Shown here in pieces: positions 1 to 11,182 of a DNA stretch of 64,000 bases (position 1 is the stretch's first letter; each line of letters begins with the position of its first letter). The stretch comes from Heligmosomoides polygyrus polygyrus (taxonomy: Eukaryota > Nematoda > Chromadorea > Rhabditida > Heligmosomidae). Under the pieces are notes generated by a model. The model saw only the letters and a program-made list of their open reading frames with translations, had not been told where the DNA came from and did not search any database. The position numbers and the translations under genes were made by a program. The stretch covers positions 3,224,001-3,288,000 of the forward strand of contig OX377202.1 of the NCBI GenBank assembly GCA_947396885.1, read 5' to 3'.

Positions 1-235
1 CCTACGAGATGTCGTGGAGGCGATATGAATGCGTGTTTGGCCGTACAATGACTTGCGGTGGCAAGCCGATGAACAAGCCAGCGCTTTATCCTTCCCAGAC
101 ACGTCTGGTACCAATTTACCGACCCCGGAGGGATGGAAGGCTTGGTTGGCCTGGGCGGGAAATCCGAACCAGGAACCTGGTACCGGGTGCAGGCGAGAGT
201 CGGCGCCTCCACCGACTGCGCTACACGCTCCCCAT
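1..235 (-). mobile_element. SINE-A copy, cut by window edge
   Basis: Copy of a tRNA-derived SINE of about 290 bp that recurs at least a dozen times here. Read on the minus strand the head carries a Pol III A-box (TAGCGCAGTCGG-type) and a B-box-like GGTTCGGATT, followed by an unrelated body. The 3' tail (TCCTTTATCC repeats) lies beyond the left edge. Confidence 0.75.
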
Positions 236-1157
236 ACACAAACATAATTTAAAAGATACAAATTATGAAAATAAATATTGCAATAAAATGTATCGTAATA
301 CAGTAAAAGAGCTGACTTTAGTGCACCCTCGAGTGCAATTAAATAAATAAATAAGTAAATAAAAGGACTATGAAATTGTATTCAGTTCATGAGCAACGTT
401 GCCCTTTGACGAAGGAGCTTGGAGCTGTTGCCATTTCCCTTTCATTTTTTTCCTTCTGCTTAACTTCGTTCTCTGGTGTTCTGCGTAAACCTCTCTCAAC
501 CTTGCCATACGCCCGTTCTGTGCCTTCTGTTATGTGACCGTGGACGCATTCAGCGAGCGAAGACGTTGTTTTGACTTGGCTTGGTATTCGCGATCCTATC
601 ACTCGTCCACCGGATTATTTTCCGTCATGTTGTTGCTCACTTTGCAGTTGCCTCATTCATTGTGTACGCCGCAGCGTCGTGAAGCGTATTAGCATTTCCG
701 ATTTGCTCGTATTCTCGCCTACAAGCGACTATCGTGCCGAAATATGTATATCTAATGCCCATAAGAACAGAGAAGGAAATGGAATGTGTTTATGCCAAGG
801 TTTCACGTACTTTAATCGCCATCGCGTTGATCCCTTGCCCGTTTCGATTAGGTCAATTGAAACATTGAGAAATTTTTGTCCTAAATCTCTTTTATTTTTA
901 AAAATCGCAGGAAACTCGAAATGAACTCAACCAACTATAGTGTTCTCTCGTTATAAAGCGTTTGAAGGGACCGGAGAAAATCCGTATTATAATGGGAATA
1001 GCGTCCTAACCGAAGCTGACCTGTTTTACACCATTGCACGCACAGATTTATCCAAAATCATATACACAACTAAATGTGGCTATAGTAACAGAATATCTGA
1101 CTGCGAAGAGAGTGTGAAGGCAAAGAACAACTTCAGATTATTGATGAAGCCCTTGCC
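236..1157. other. Unassigned sequence
   Basis: No gene recognised. An AT-rich stretch (about 240-365) is followed by moderately GC sequence. A 71-codon open stretch on the minus strand (387-602) has plausible composition but no recognisable domain and no supporting splice partner. Confidence 0.4.
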
Positions 1158-1278
1158 TTAGGCTCCGTTTATACTTCGACGCGACGCGACGCCACATATG
1201 GTGGCTATATCGATTGAGCGACGCGATCGATCAATGTGGCGTCGCGTCGCACGGCGTCGAAGTATAAATGGGCCCTTA
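1158..1278. repeat. GC-rich palindrome, family D
   Basis: Near-perfect inverted repeat with little loop. The ends read GGCTCCGTTTATACTTCGAC and GTCGAAGTATAAATGGGCCC, and the arms are built from GCGACGCGACG-like words. It has TTA/TAA at its borders. Related hairpins occur at 1726-1872, 42813-42952 and 45240-45383. It is probably a non-autonomous (MITE-like) element. Confidence 0.75.
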
Positions 1279-1408
1279 GGGCGTCGTTTAGTGTGCGCGC
1301 GATGCGATGCACACATAGTGGCCACATTGATCGAGCAACGCGACTAATCAATTCGTCGACTACACATGGCATCGCGTTGCGCGTCGCGCGCATACTAAAG
1401 GCCCATGC
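1277..1408. repeat. Palindrome, family D variant
   Basis: Abuts the previous hairpin. Its arms start GGCGTCGTTTAGTGTGCGCG and end CGCGCATACTAAAGGCCC. A close relative lies at 42953-43088, where TTTAGTGTGCGCGCGAC also replaces TTTATACTTCGAC. This is a distinct subfamily with the same GC-rich core. Confidence 0.7.
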
Positions 1409-1722
1409 ACACTTCTGCGACACCGTGGCGCGACAAGTGGGGCGACGGCTAGCTCCGCGAAATCCTGCGGTCGCGTTAGAGCATCGTTATAGGCAACGAG
1501 ACCGACGTCGCCGTGCATGTTGCGCCGCCAGGAATGATTTGAAGCATTCCAGCCAGCGGCACTCAGCGCGGCGTCGCCTGCGATAGCCGCCGCGACAGCC
1601 GCAAGAGTGTGCATGCCCCCTCCTTGCGGCACGTGTCGCAGTGTTGCGCCGCGGTCACCGCGGCCCTATGCTTCATCATGGCCACGCCGCGCTGTCACAG
1701 AAGTGTGCATGAGCCTTAAGCG
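1402..1722. repeat. TIR element of about 320 bp
   Basis: Termini GGCCCATGCACACTTCTGCG and its inverse ACAGAAGTGTGCATGAGCC enclose a GC-rich interior of about 270 bp that is not itself a simple hairpin. No open reading frame with a recognisable domain is present. It is inferred to be another non-autonomous DNA element packed beside the D-family palindromes. Confidence 0.6.
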
Positions 1723-1725
1723 ACC

Positions 1726-1872
1726 CCTTAGGCCCCGTTTATACCTCGTCGCGGCGCGATGCGATGGCCACGCAATGAGGCCAAATTGATCGATCGCGTC
1801 GCACAATCAATATGGCCACTATACATGCCGTCGCGTCGCTCGGCGTCAGAAGTATAAACGGGGCTTTAGGCC
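1726..1872. repeat. Palindrome, family D
   Basis: Inverted repeat with ends TTAGGCCCCGTTTATACCTC and AGTATAAACGGGGCTTTAGG. The arms contain AAATTGATCGATCGCGTCGC words at the centre, as in the other family D copies. Confidence 0.75.
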
Positions 1873-2490
1873 ACGTTTATACTTCAGCGCCGAGTGGCGC
1901 GATAGCTACGCATTGGGGCCAAATTGATTGATCGCGTCACTCAGCGTCGACGCCACCTGGCCGGAGTGAATCGCGTGAGCCCGCGAACAATGGCGTCGCT
2001 TTTGAAATTGGCGCGATGCGATCGATCGATGGCAGGATACTGCTGGGCCAGATTCGTCAACGGTACCGTCGGTATCATCTTACCGCGGATTCACCATATC
2101 GGCCTACATAGTAAGTGATACAGAGAGACACAGACGTACAGAGATACAGATACGATAACCGGTATGCCATTGTCGGCCGTAAGCGGTTGATGAATCTGGC
2201 CCCTGCTCCAGTTGTCTTTTGCAGTGAAGCCGGAAATGTGCGCACAATTACGTTTGTGTAAGTACGCAATTATGCGTGATCGCGTGATAGCGTCGCCAGC
2301 TGTTTGGAGTGCATATCGTAGCCCGAATGGGCCCGTTTATACTTCCGACGCTGAGTGACGCGATGCCATGTGCAGTGATCAAATTTATCGATCGCGTCGC
2401 TCGATCGATGTGGCCCAAACAGCGCGACGCGTTGGGACGCATCACTCCGTTCGAATCGCTTCGCCTGGCGGTGGAAGGATAAGCAGGGCC
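1866..2490. repeat. Broken family D palindromes
   Basis: At 1866-1965 and 2325-2425 one arm plus the centre of a family D hairpin can be read (GTTTATACTTC followed by GACGC words), but the opposite arm is missing or scrambled. Between them lies unassigned sequence including a GATACAGA-like simple stretch. These look like decayed copies. Confidence 0.5.
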
Positions 2491-2883
2491 TTAAAGATAC
2501 TCTCTGGGATCTATCTTAATTGGAGTTGGCACCTGTAATCCCTTATTTGGGCTTCTACAACGAGTGCAGCTGTTCTTCCATTATGTGAGGGCAGCTGAAC
2601 TTCTTGCAGAAACTCAACCCCAAAGGCTGTTATTTCAATTAAGGGATGTGGCTGTGTGCTGTAGAATGACGCACGCATCTGACATTTTATGGTTGCCCCT
2701 CCCGACTAGGATAGATCCTTCCCTGTTATATGTACATATAGGTATGACAGATATGCTTAAAGAATTGTTAGATGTGATCAACAGCACACCTGTGCAACCC
2801 AATGTTGCAGCATCTTTTGATGCGATCAAAACTATCGTGCTAGACGGGACTCGAACCCTCAGTATCGCATTGGAAAAGTGTGC
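2491..2883. other. Unassigned, with tRNA-like SINE-C relic
   Basis: A SINE-C relic on the minus strand (about 2813-2868) retains the GACGGGACTCGAACCC B-box complement and the GCGATCAAAAC tail. A block reading CTAGGATAGATCC (about 2704-2716) is shared with 26450 and 32872. A 115-codon open stretch on the plus strand (2564-2911) crosses both relics and is probably not a gene. Confidence 0.45.
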
Positions 2884-3001
2884 TATTTCGACTGATTGTC
2901 ATTTTGACTGACCGAATCCAGTGAGCATGAAGAAAGTCATGAACGGTTGAAAGGGACCTGTCAAAACCGCCAGAACTTTCCGGCTAACCTAATATGAACT
3001 A
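2884..3001 (+). repeat. Direct repeat left of mariner
   Basis: This ~118-base block (starting TATTTCGACTGATTGTCA, ending GAACTA) recurs as 4284-4391 immediately after the mariner element. The repeats differ by a few substitutions and small indels. The element sits at the junction of what would otherwise be a tandem duplication. Confidence 0.8.
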
Positions 3002-4283
3002 TTAGGTTGTAACGAATTAAATGGCACTGGCTCGCGCCATTTTTTGGCGCGTCTTTACGCGTTTGATGAAGAACAAACCGTAACATGTGACATATCATTT
3101 AGAAGCGCAAACTTTGCTCTACCGGCGAGTACCAAACTTTCTATGTAAAAGTGGGAAAACTTTGGAGTTTTATTGACTTTTTTGCAGATGGACAAAAGGG
3201 TAATCCGAGGCATTTACTTGTATGAATTCAAGCTGGGCACTACCGCTAAGGAGGCGGACGAGAAGATCAACGCCGCATTCGGTCAAGGATGTTCCACAAT
3301 TCGGACGGCGTATCGTTGGTATCAGAAGTTCCGGAATGGAGATGAGAGCTTGGAAGAACATGAAGGTCGTGGGAGGCATAGTGATGTTGATGAGGACAAG
3401 CTGAGAGATGTGGTAGAGGAGGATCCACACAAAGGTACCAGGGAGATAGCGAAGGTTCTCGGCGTCAGTCACCACACAGCTGCCCGGCATCTGAAGGAAA
3501 TCGGAAAGACCAAAAAGCTGGAAAGATGGGCGCCTCACGAGCTGTCTGAGGAGCAAAGAAACCCGACGATATGAGATCTCGTCCGCACTGCTTCTACAGA
3601 ACGAAACGGACCCATTCCTTGATCGCATCGTAACCTGTGACGAGAAATGGATAATGTACGACAACAGGCGACGATCGGCACAGTGGGTGGACAGCGATGA
3701 GAGCCCCAAGGTTTTTGCGAAGCCGGAATTGCACCAAAAGAAAGTGATGGTGACAGTATGGTGGTGTTCGCTGGGAATTATTCACCACAGCTTCCTCCCT
3801 CCCTGTGAATCCATCACGCAGAGAAGTACTGCATTGAAATTGAAGAAATGATGAAAAAGTTGAGGGATATCCGGCCGGCCTTGGTAAACCGAGGGCGAGT
3901 TCTCCTTCTGCACGACAATGCTCGCCCCATGTAGCACGAATGACGTTGCAGAAATTGAATGAGCTGAGCATTGAAACTCTACCACATCCTCCGTTTTCTC
4001 CCGACCTCTCCCCAACAGACTACCATTTCTTCAAGCATCTTGGCGACTTCTTGGTAGGGAAAATGTTCAAATACCAACAGGATGCCGAAAGTGCCTTCGA
4101 AGATTTCGTCAATTCCAGAACTTCTGATTTTTATGCTACTGGGATAAAAAAGCTTGTGTCACGCTGGCAAAGATGTGTGGAATCAGAAGGTTTTTATTTC
4201 GATTAATAAACTTGCCTACAAGACGAGATATTAACTATTTAATTTCACAGTGATTCAGTGCCATTTATTTCGTTACAACCTAA
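3002..4283 (+). mobile_element. mariner transposon (decayed)
   Basis: Terminal inverted repeats of about 28 bases (TTAGGTTGTAACGAATTAAA at 3002 and its imperfect inverse ending at 4283) flank a transposase relic. TA dinucleotides abut both ends (3000-3001, 4284-4285), as expected for mariner target duplication. Length of about 1.28 kb is typical. The transposase is disrupted, so the copy should be non-autonomous. Confidence 0.93.
3188..4206 (+). pseudogene. mariner transposase, frameshifted
   Basis: The first 129 codons from 3188 read cleanly as a mariner DNA-binding half: HTH region, then YRWYQKFRNGDESLEEHEGR, then a second HTH and WAPHELSEEQR. From about 3572 the frame breaks repeatedly. 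Fragments of the catalytic half remain: the CDEKW-like block near 3640, LLHDNARP near 3905, and HPPFSPDLSPTDYHFFKHL near 3985. These carry the D,D,D positions expected of a DD34D enzyme. A small deletion follows the HDNARP motif. The relic ends with FYFD at 4206. Confidence 0.92.
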
Positions 4284-4391
4284 TATTTCGACTGATGGTC
4301 ACTTTGACTGAATCCAGTGAGCATGAAGAAAGTCATGATCGCTTGAAAGGGAAATGTCAAAGAACTTTCCGGGCAACCCTAATGTGAACTA
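4284..4391 (+). repeat. Direct repeat right of mariner
   Basis: Second copy of the 2884-3001 block, sharing AATCCAGTGAGCATGAAGAA and flanking sequence. It begins at the TA that closes the mariner element. Confidence 0.8.
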
Positions 4392-4739
4392 CTTCTGTCC
4401 AAGTGAACCACTTGTTGAGATTTTGACAGTGTCAACATTGAAATGATTTTCTACTTTTCGTATCATAGATGGTCCCCACTAAAGAGCAGAGAAATTCCAT
4501 GACAATCTATCGCTGAAAAGATTAGATTTTCTCTAAAAGAAAGCCTCGTCTCGCCTATGATTCCATGATCCCGTAAGTCCTGGATAAGGCAGCTTTAGCC
4601 ATCCACCCACTAATATACGCCAAGTCGCTATCTCGTTGCGTTTTACCACGATGCTGTGCAGTTCTTTGTATTTCCGTTTTCCTGAATTCACTCAGCCTTA
4701 GCGATATTGTCGTAGTTTAGAGTATTTTGTTGTGAAAGC

Positions 4740-6330
4740 CTTCAAGTGGCCATTAATTTTGCGCCTACAGACCGACAGACAAACCGATCAGCTTTTTTAT
4801 CTTCAACATTTTTACTTTCAACTCGATACTTTCCATTTTGAACTGAATTGAACGATGATAACTTTGCTGCAATGATAAAATAAAGATCGCGAAGAACTTG
4901 GGTTTCATATGGAAGCGCAAAAAAACAGGAATTTTCTGAGATATGGACGGTGGGGCTGCGCCACGTACCCGTCTGATTTCTTGCATTTCACCCTCGATTG
5001 ATTGTGTTTTGTTTGAATACTTGTCATAATTTCTCTATAAAGTGGCATATTGATTAATTTGTACTTCTTTCAAAGTTTAAAACTTAAAAACACTACAGCC
5101 TGCAGAAAATTAAGGGCAGTCTAAAAGTGCCCGTACTGTTTGAAAGGGTCTAACAATGCTGCTAGTGGAGCTTCTAGAAATGATTGAGACTCATATGAAA
5201 GCACAGGATAACGAAAAGTCAGTAACGTGCAAATGGTCAAGGATGCGCCATGCACCTGTCTGAAACCTTACATTTCAGAATCGATTGATTGTGTATGCGC
5301 TGAATGATTGTTACAGTCCTACTCTTAACTGACCACATTAACCTGCTCTCCACACCTTTTAACGTTTAGAACTTGACAATCCACTACAACTTCTTGCAAA
5401 ATGAGGGGTATATTTTAAAAATTCTGAGCGCTATATGAAACACCGTAGTGTTGTTGCTGGTATTGCTTGTTTTGGGTCTTTTAAGAGCTCGTATGAGGTT
5501 GTAGTGACGTGTCAAGTTTTAAGCTTTAAAAGGGATACATTAGAGGTTAATGTGGTCAACTAATGTCAAGATTGTAAAAAGCATTCGGCCCATACACAAT
5601 CAATCAAGCTTGTAACGAAAGGTTTCAGACGGGTGAATGGCGGAATCTTGGCCTTTCACAAGTCACAGAATTCTCGCTATTCTGTGCTTTCATATGAGTC
5701 TCAAACGTCTTCAAAAGTTTCATCAGCAGAATGTTAATGTCTTTCAAACAGTACATACATGAAACAGACGAGTGTCTGGCGCGATCCCTACGTCTCATCT
5801 GTTAGACAATTTCCGTGCTTTCTTGCGCTTTCTCTTGAGTCTCTTAACTTCTTGAGTGTCTTTACTGTCAGTAAAGTTATTCACCTCGATTACTTCTGTG
5901 CCGAATATTTGAATATATTAATTTTAAGTTATCATTTAAAATTCAAATATTCACCTACGCAGAGCGCTATTTTGTTTGAATAAACTAAAATTCTTACCAT
6001 TTGATTTCAAAAAATATTTTATGATTGATACAAACGTGATCGCTGAATTTTATGGTGTGGTGTAGGAAGAGATTGCGCCGCGCATTCGATTCAAATACTG
6101 CATTGTTTATTGGAATGATATTTTAGTGGTTGTTTACAACCGAATAAATTCTATATTATTATATTATTATCAACAGCAAGTGCGCTGACAGTAGAAGAAA
6201 TGCACCATCATTCGATACGACATAAATTCAGATGTAAGCATTATTTACACTGTCAATCAAATAAAAGTTGCAATGTTCCGGACGAGTGTATGGCGCAGTC
6301 TCTTCACACGATCAAATCCTTCTGTTGAAG
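4740..6330. repeat. Long foldback region
   Basis: Two arms of about 280 bp (about 5135-5400 and 5480-5760) are imperfect inverse copies around a centre near 5440; both arms carry GAGACTCATATGAAAGCACA or its complement, and GATTGATTGTGTATG. Weaker outer arms extend to about 4750 and 6300. A motif near 4745-4790 (GTGGCCATTAATTTTGCGC followed by a GACAGACAAAC run) matches the tandem array at 19.6-21.0 kb. No gene is visible. Interpreted as foldback, MITE-like material. Confidence 0.65.
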
Positions 6331-6700
6331 CGGTTCAAAATGCACTTAAGGCACTGCTTTGCAAAAGGAAATAGTATCTGCAAGAGTTGTACATTTTTTT
6401 CTCAAGACACTCTGTGTAAAAGTTTTTATTTGATTTTTTTTGTACTTAGTACAAATTATCTATTTATTGAGTTTTCAATACAATTTTTTTTCCGAAAAGA
6501 AAAGATTAGATAAAATCTTATATCTTATTCTTAATAATATAATCTATAATCTACAATATATAAAAATCTTATTAAAGATGAAGAAACGACAAAATAAAGA
6601 CATTGCCTTAATAAAAAGTGTCGTCTATTTTGACTTCAGATACTCGAAAAATGTTCGGCTGAAAATAAAAAGTTTTCGGTTCAAAATGAAAAAGTTGTCT
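6331..6700. other. AT-rich, no gene
   Basis: Strongly AT-rich with scattered A/T runs. Nothing coding is recognised. Confidence 0.5.
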
Positions 6701-6702
6701 CA

Positions 6703-7205
6703 CCTGTATCACCTCCTGCATCTCGTCCCGTTGATCATCGAGTTGCTCCAGTGGGCGCCAGCAGCGTCTCTATTCGTCCCTGCCGCGTGCCAGAGTGCTC
6801 CAATGAATCCTCCTCGCTCGAGGGACACGAAGAGCGCTACGTCGTTCTTTCAGGGCTTTCATGAAGAAGTCCGACGAACGCGTTGGTGTGCGTCCTAGAG
6901 CCGGATTCTTCAACGACTTACGTAATTTTAACGGAGAATTGTAAGCGAAAAGCTCAGATAACGCGGCTTATCAAGCGATACGGTGAACGACAAGTCGCTT
7001 TATCTGAGCTTTTCGCTTACAATTCTTCGTTAAAATTACGTAAATCGTTGATGAATCCGGCCCCTGGTGTTCTCTTGAGATCCCGCGAAATCCAGTCGTT
7101 GACAGCTCTCGTCCAGCGGATGTCTGCAAAGCGCAACACATCGCCGGCCCACCTAATTTTCGACAACTTGGCCTATGCGACAGCGTCTCTGATCATTCGA
7201 GAAAG
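6703..7205 (-). mobile_element. RTE-type LINE 3' fragment
   Basis: Minus-strand homology to the 3' end of the larger RTE fragment at 58871-60290: the same CACCTGTATCACC tail complement, CTCGAGGGACACGAAGAGCG and GGCCCACCTAATTTTCGAC blocks occur in the same order. The copy is split by a palindromic MITE at 6898-7066. Only the region after the reverse transcriptase is present. Confidence 0.85.
6898..7066. repeat. Palindromic MITE, family A
   Basis: Almost loopless hairpin of about 165 bp. The arms read GCCGGATTCTTCAACGACTT, continue with TAACGGAGAATTGTAAGCG, then AAAAGCTCAGATAACGCGG. Family members sit at 47253-47418, 51926-52135 and 54081-54243. Here it interrupts an RTE fragment, so it is younger than that LINE copy. 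Confidence 0.88.
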
Positions 7206-8704
7206 TCATATGCATCCAAGAAATTTTTCCCAACATGCCCAGAGTTTCGAGCTTCTGTATTCCGGATCGTTTGTTGTGAAAATTGTCAATTATTCAAACT
7301 ATTTTGGCTCAAATTCAAGATTCGTGATTCAAGATTGAAAGATAGCATGTAGGGAAGTGTTCAAAAAAGTGAAGAAATATTTTTAGAAATGTCTGAGCCT
7401 CTTGCGCTTGATTCATTCGACATGAAAGCTGGCAGAAATTCAGGTTACAACGTATTTCTGGCTCGTCTTTGTCGCTGCCGTCTCACTGAAGTACCCGAAT
7501 TTATCAGCGTTATTTTGCGAACACAAGCCATAGTTGTTGACACGGAGAAGTGGAATGCCAGGCGCGTGCTGCACGGACGGATTGTCTATCGACAACCTTT
7601 ACCCTCACTCTGAACCACTTCAGCAGCACAGCATTCCACTCCTGCTACTCAGCTCTCCGACGACTCGTGGTTGAGCCCTTTAGACAGATAATAAGCGTAT
7701 TCAGCCCGGAGCTTATCTGGGTCCCTTAAGCCGACACGCGGCACACGTCAGGGAACACTATTCGAGCTGGCCTTTTTTCTGCTTGTTGTTTCGCTTCCAA
7801 ATGCTCGTCCTCCGTTTATCGCTCTACAGGAGCAGCTATAAAAGCTTGCGCGTCGACTGCTTGGTGGCGGCGATACGCAGTTTTGCTTAATGGGTTTCTT
7901 CACTAATGCCTCAGGCTTCTTCTGAACTTAAGGTGGCAGATGCTGAGGTGTGTCTCTTACCGCCTACTCGTTCCGAATAACATACCTATGCTTTGAAAGT
8001 TCCATCACTCGATTGCTCGAAGGTGCTGCAGTAACATCTTCGTTCCCACGGATCGCGTGTCAGAATGGCTCAGCGGAAATCGGGCAACAGACAGACTGTC
8101 ACATCTCGCATTCAGAGCTTCCATAGAGGAGGCAGCAGCTAAAATTTCATCACTGCTTCTTGGCTTCAGCGGACTTTACCTCTACGGAGCCACTTAACTC
8201 TCTCTCTCTCTCTCTCTCTCTTTCTCGGCGACCTGCACCCCTTATTTCCTTCCCTTTTCGTCCCTTCCTCTTTGGATCCGTTGTCCCGAAGCGGCAAAGC
8301 GGAGCCGTTAGCTGCACCTGCCCGCCGCCGCCGTCTGACCAGCGCCGTCTTTTGTCCGACGCCTTGGCGCCTTCGTCCGTCGCTCGGCGCCGCGCATTCC
8401 TTTCATTGCTGGTCTTTTCAGGCGCCCTTCTTCGCAACTACTCACCCGCCGCCCGCCTCGGCTGAATATTCAGCTGTTGTCCGAGGTGCTTCCGCCGTCG
8501 TCAAGTGGCGAAGCACGTCGCCGAAGAGGATCACTAGACCTTCTCCCCACTACTATTCGGTCGGACCACAAGTCGCTCCAGTTCTGAATAACCATCATTT
8601 CGTTTCGTGTTAGCCACTTTGATTAGGGTAAAACTCTTACACTTCTGGCATATATGTGCCATTTTCACGTCGAATCGCACACTTTTCAGACCAACTTTGA
8701 CACT
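7206..8704. other. Unassigned, with CT microsatellite
   Basis: No gene recognised. A (CT)n run lies at about 8197-8225. A TATAAAAG motif at about 7837 and a GC-rich block at 8230-8560 could be promoter-like, but no downstream exon is supported. Several 95-115 codon open stretches here overlap the GC-rich block on both strands and show no domain. The last part (about 8640-8705) has the GACACTTTTC-type words of foldback family H. Confidence 0.4.
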
Positions 8705-9057
8705 TTTCGGTATATGTCGCGTAGGTGAGCAGCATTGGTAGGTGGAAGCGCCTAAGCCCTAGTTTATAGCTGAGTCGCTGCGCGGCGCGGCACCATAGTA
8801 GGAATAGCTATCGATCGGGCGGCGCAAAAAATCGATATCTATGGCGATCGTAGTGCCGCGCCGCGTAGCGGCGTAAGTATGAACTAGGGCTAAAGCTATC
8901 AGAGCGCATGGAATGAGCATGCCATTCAGAGAGGGCATCCACAGTTGGCACCCTGATAAGGTGACATGTGTTCGGCCTGTACTCTGTTTGGTTACTATTG
9001 GCTGGCGCCCTCCCGCCTACCAATGCTGCTCACCTACGCGACATGTACCCACCTTTG
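8705..9057. repeat. TIR element, family E, with nested hairpin
   Basis: Outer inverted repeats GTCGCGTAGGTGAGCAGCAT (left) and ATGCTGCTCACCTACGCGAC (right) delimit the element. Relatives lie at 12277-12476, 21183-21380, 27518-27714 and in part at 28186-28560. A second palindrome (about 8756-8894; CCCTAGTTTATAGCTG to AAGTATGAACTAGGGCT) is inserted near the left arm. Confidence 0.75.
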
Positions 9058-9100
9058 AAATCATACTTGCAATAGCGATTAAAAGAAACTTCTATAAAGG

Positions 9101-9393
9101 ATAAAGGATAAAGGACGGCGTTATTCAAACCCTTTTTGGGATGCGCCACGCATTCTACTTCAACGGGGTGTCGCGGAGGCGGTTTGAATGCGTATTTGGC
9201 CATACAATGACTTGCGGTGGCCAGCCGATGAGCAAGTCAGCGCTTTATCCTTTCTAGACGAGTTCGGTACCAATTCACCGACCCTGGAGGAATGGAATGC
9301 TTGGCTGGCCTGGGTGGGAAATCCGAACCAAGAACGTGGTATCGGGTGCATGCGGCAGCCGACGGCTCCTCCGACTGCGCTACACGCGCCCTA
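9101..9393 (-). mobile_element. SINE-A copy, full length
   Basis: Full-length minus-strand copy. The tail GGATAAAGGATAAAGGA is at 9101-9116, the conserved body follows (GGATGCGCCACGCATTCTAC), and the tRNA-like head complement (GACTGCGCTACACGCGCCC) ends at about 9393. Confidence 0.85.
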
Positions 9394-9484
9394 AGCAAAT
9401 ACACGGTTTAAAAAATATAAGATGAACGTGGACAGCGTTTTTCAAAGAAACCTCTGGAGTAATCGTATTCCACTATTTCTTTAG

Positions 9485-9752
9485 GTTTTGGCGGGATGCG
9501 CCACGCATTCTACCTCTACGGAATATCGTGAAGGCTATTCGAATGCGCATTCGGCTTATACAATGACTTGCGGTGACCAGCCGATGACCAAATCAACGCT
9601 TTATCCTTCCCAGAAGACAAGTCTGGTACCAATCCCGGAGAGATGGAAGACTTGGTTGGTTTGGGCAGGAAATCCGAACCCTGAACTTTGAGCCGGAGTG
9701 CAGGCAACAACCACCTACTCCACACCTACTCCGGCTGCGCTACACGTGTCCA
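9485..9752 (-). mobile_element. SINE-A copy, divergent
   Basis: Divergent copy with several small deletions in the middle of the body. It still starts GGATGCGCCACGCATTCTAC and ends with a mutated head complement (CTGCGCTACACGTGTCC). Confidence 0.75.
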
Positions 9753-10828
9753 GTAATAACGTTTATTTAATAAAAATCTTTCAGTTCCCCATATATCGCC
9801 ATTCCCAAGCCCATGTACTGAGATTACCTCCACGAAATTCGCAGAAGTATGTGGAATGCGTGGCGCATCCTACAATGGGAGTGACTGACATCGTTCGTTA
9901 CATCTTATCTTTGTGTTCCACCCTTCTTCTGGAGCCGGATTTATGAATGGCTTTACCCAGGGTTATGTGGGTAGAGGATAGAAACTGAAAAATTACCTAG
10001 AAGTACAAAAGCGTGGAGGTGGGTGTATGGTGGGTTAGAATTATATCATTCTCAGAAGTATATTAAACCCTGAATGCCTAACTTGATCTTTGCCCACTAT
10101 ACCCTGTTGGTAAACTAATCCATTACCATTAACCCGTTACCTTACCAATCGTGAATCCGGCCTATGGAGAAGTTCTCTCCTTTCTTCGCAGAGTCTATCT
10201 ATTATGCAGTCACTTTCTGCTCAGATTTTTATCGATTTCTCCCATTTTGAGGGAATTTTTTAGAATTGTCTATAGTCTTCTTGTCGCGACAGCGCCTGTC
10301 TCTTCAGGGCTAGCATTCCTACGGATCCCGCTTACGAAAGCGCGCTCCGCGTCGTCGTTTCATTTGACGGCGAACCGGTTCGTTGGCGACCTTTCGCAGG
10401 AATTCTGCTGTTCTTCACTTTCGACCAACCACCACCACCTCTTGAGTACGTCGCGCGCCGACTACGCCGTCGCTGAAAAACCAGGTTGGAGACGTGGTCG
10501 GTCGTCGGTCGGCTTCAGCGAACTCGCGCCCAGCTCGCTACCACTCCCTTCGGCGCAGTCTTCTCGCCCATCTTCGGACGAAAGTCATCCGCCCGGCCCG
10601 TCGTCGGCTCGTGCGTTCGCGGTTTGCTTAATCACTTGAAACCCGCCCGCACGTGCTGCTGCTGCTGACCACCGAGACCCGCCGCCGAACTCCACTGTTA
10701 TCTTAGTCCGTCCGTTCTTCTTCGGAGTCTTCCGTCTCGGAGATCATGTTTCATTTTTCCAGTCGCTCACTCGCAGCTTTTAGCCGCAGAAGAGAACGCT
10801 TCAGCTTCTGTTTCTTAATATAATAACA
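9753..10828. other. Unassigned, GC-rich block at 10285-10740
   Basis: No gene recognised. A small SINE-A tail relic (GAATGCGTGGCGCATCC) lies near 9856. The block 10285-10740 is markedly GC-rich with a (CTG)n-like run near 10650. A 162-codon open stretch spans it on the plus strand but shows no domain. It could be a promoter or non-coding first exon; evidence is insufficient. Confidence 0.4.
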
Positions 10829-11114
10829 AAGGATAAAGGACGGCGTTATTCAATTCCCTTTGGGATGCGCCACGCATTCTACTTCTATGTGATGTCATGG
10901 GGGCGAGTTGAGTGCGTATTTGGCCATACTACTTGCGATGGCCAGCCGATGAACAAGTCAGCGCTTTATCCTTTCCGGACAAGTCTGGTACCAATTCGCC
11001 GACCCCGGAGGGAAGGAAGGATGGAGTTGGCTTGGGCGGGAAATCCGAACCAGGAACCTGGTATTGGGTGCAGCCGACAGCCGGCGCCTCCTCCGACTGC
11101 GCTCCACGCGCCCA

Positions 11115-11115
<1 letters not shown>
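10829..11115 (-). mobile_element. SINE-A copy
   Basis: Minus-strand copy with tail GGATAAAGGACGGCG at the left and head complement ending CTCCACGCGCCC at the right. It is directly followed by the (TAA)n microsatellite. Confidence 0.85.

Positions 11116-11182
<67 letters not shown>
11116..11182. repeat. (TAA)n microsatellite
   Basis: About 22 uninterrupted TAA units adjoining the head of a SINE-A copy. Shorter TAA-rich tracts adjoin the heads of the copies at 11478-11765 and 24104-24386. Confidence 0.95.
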
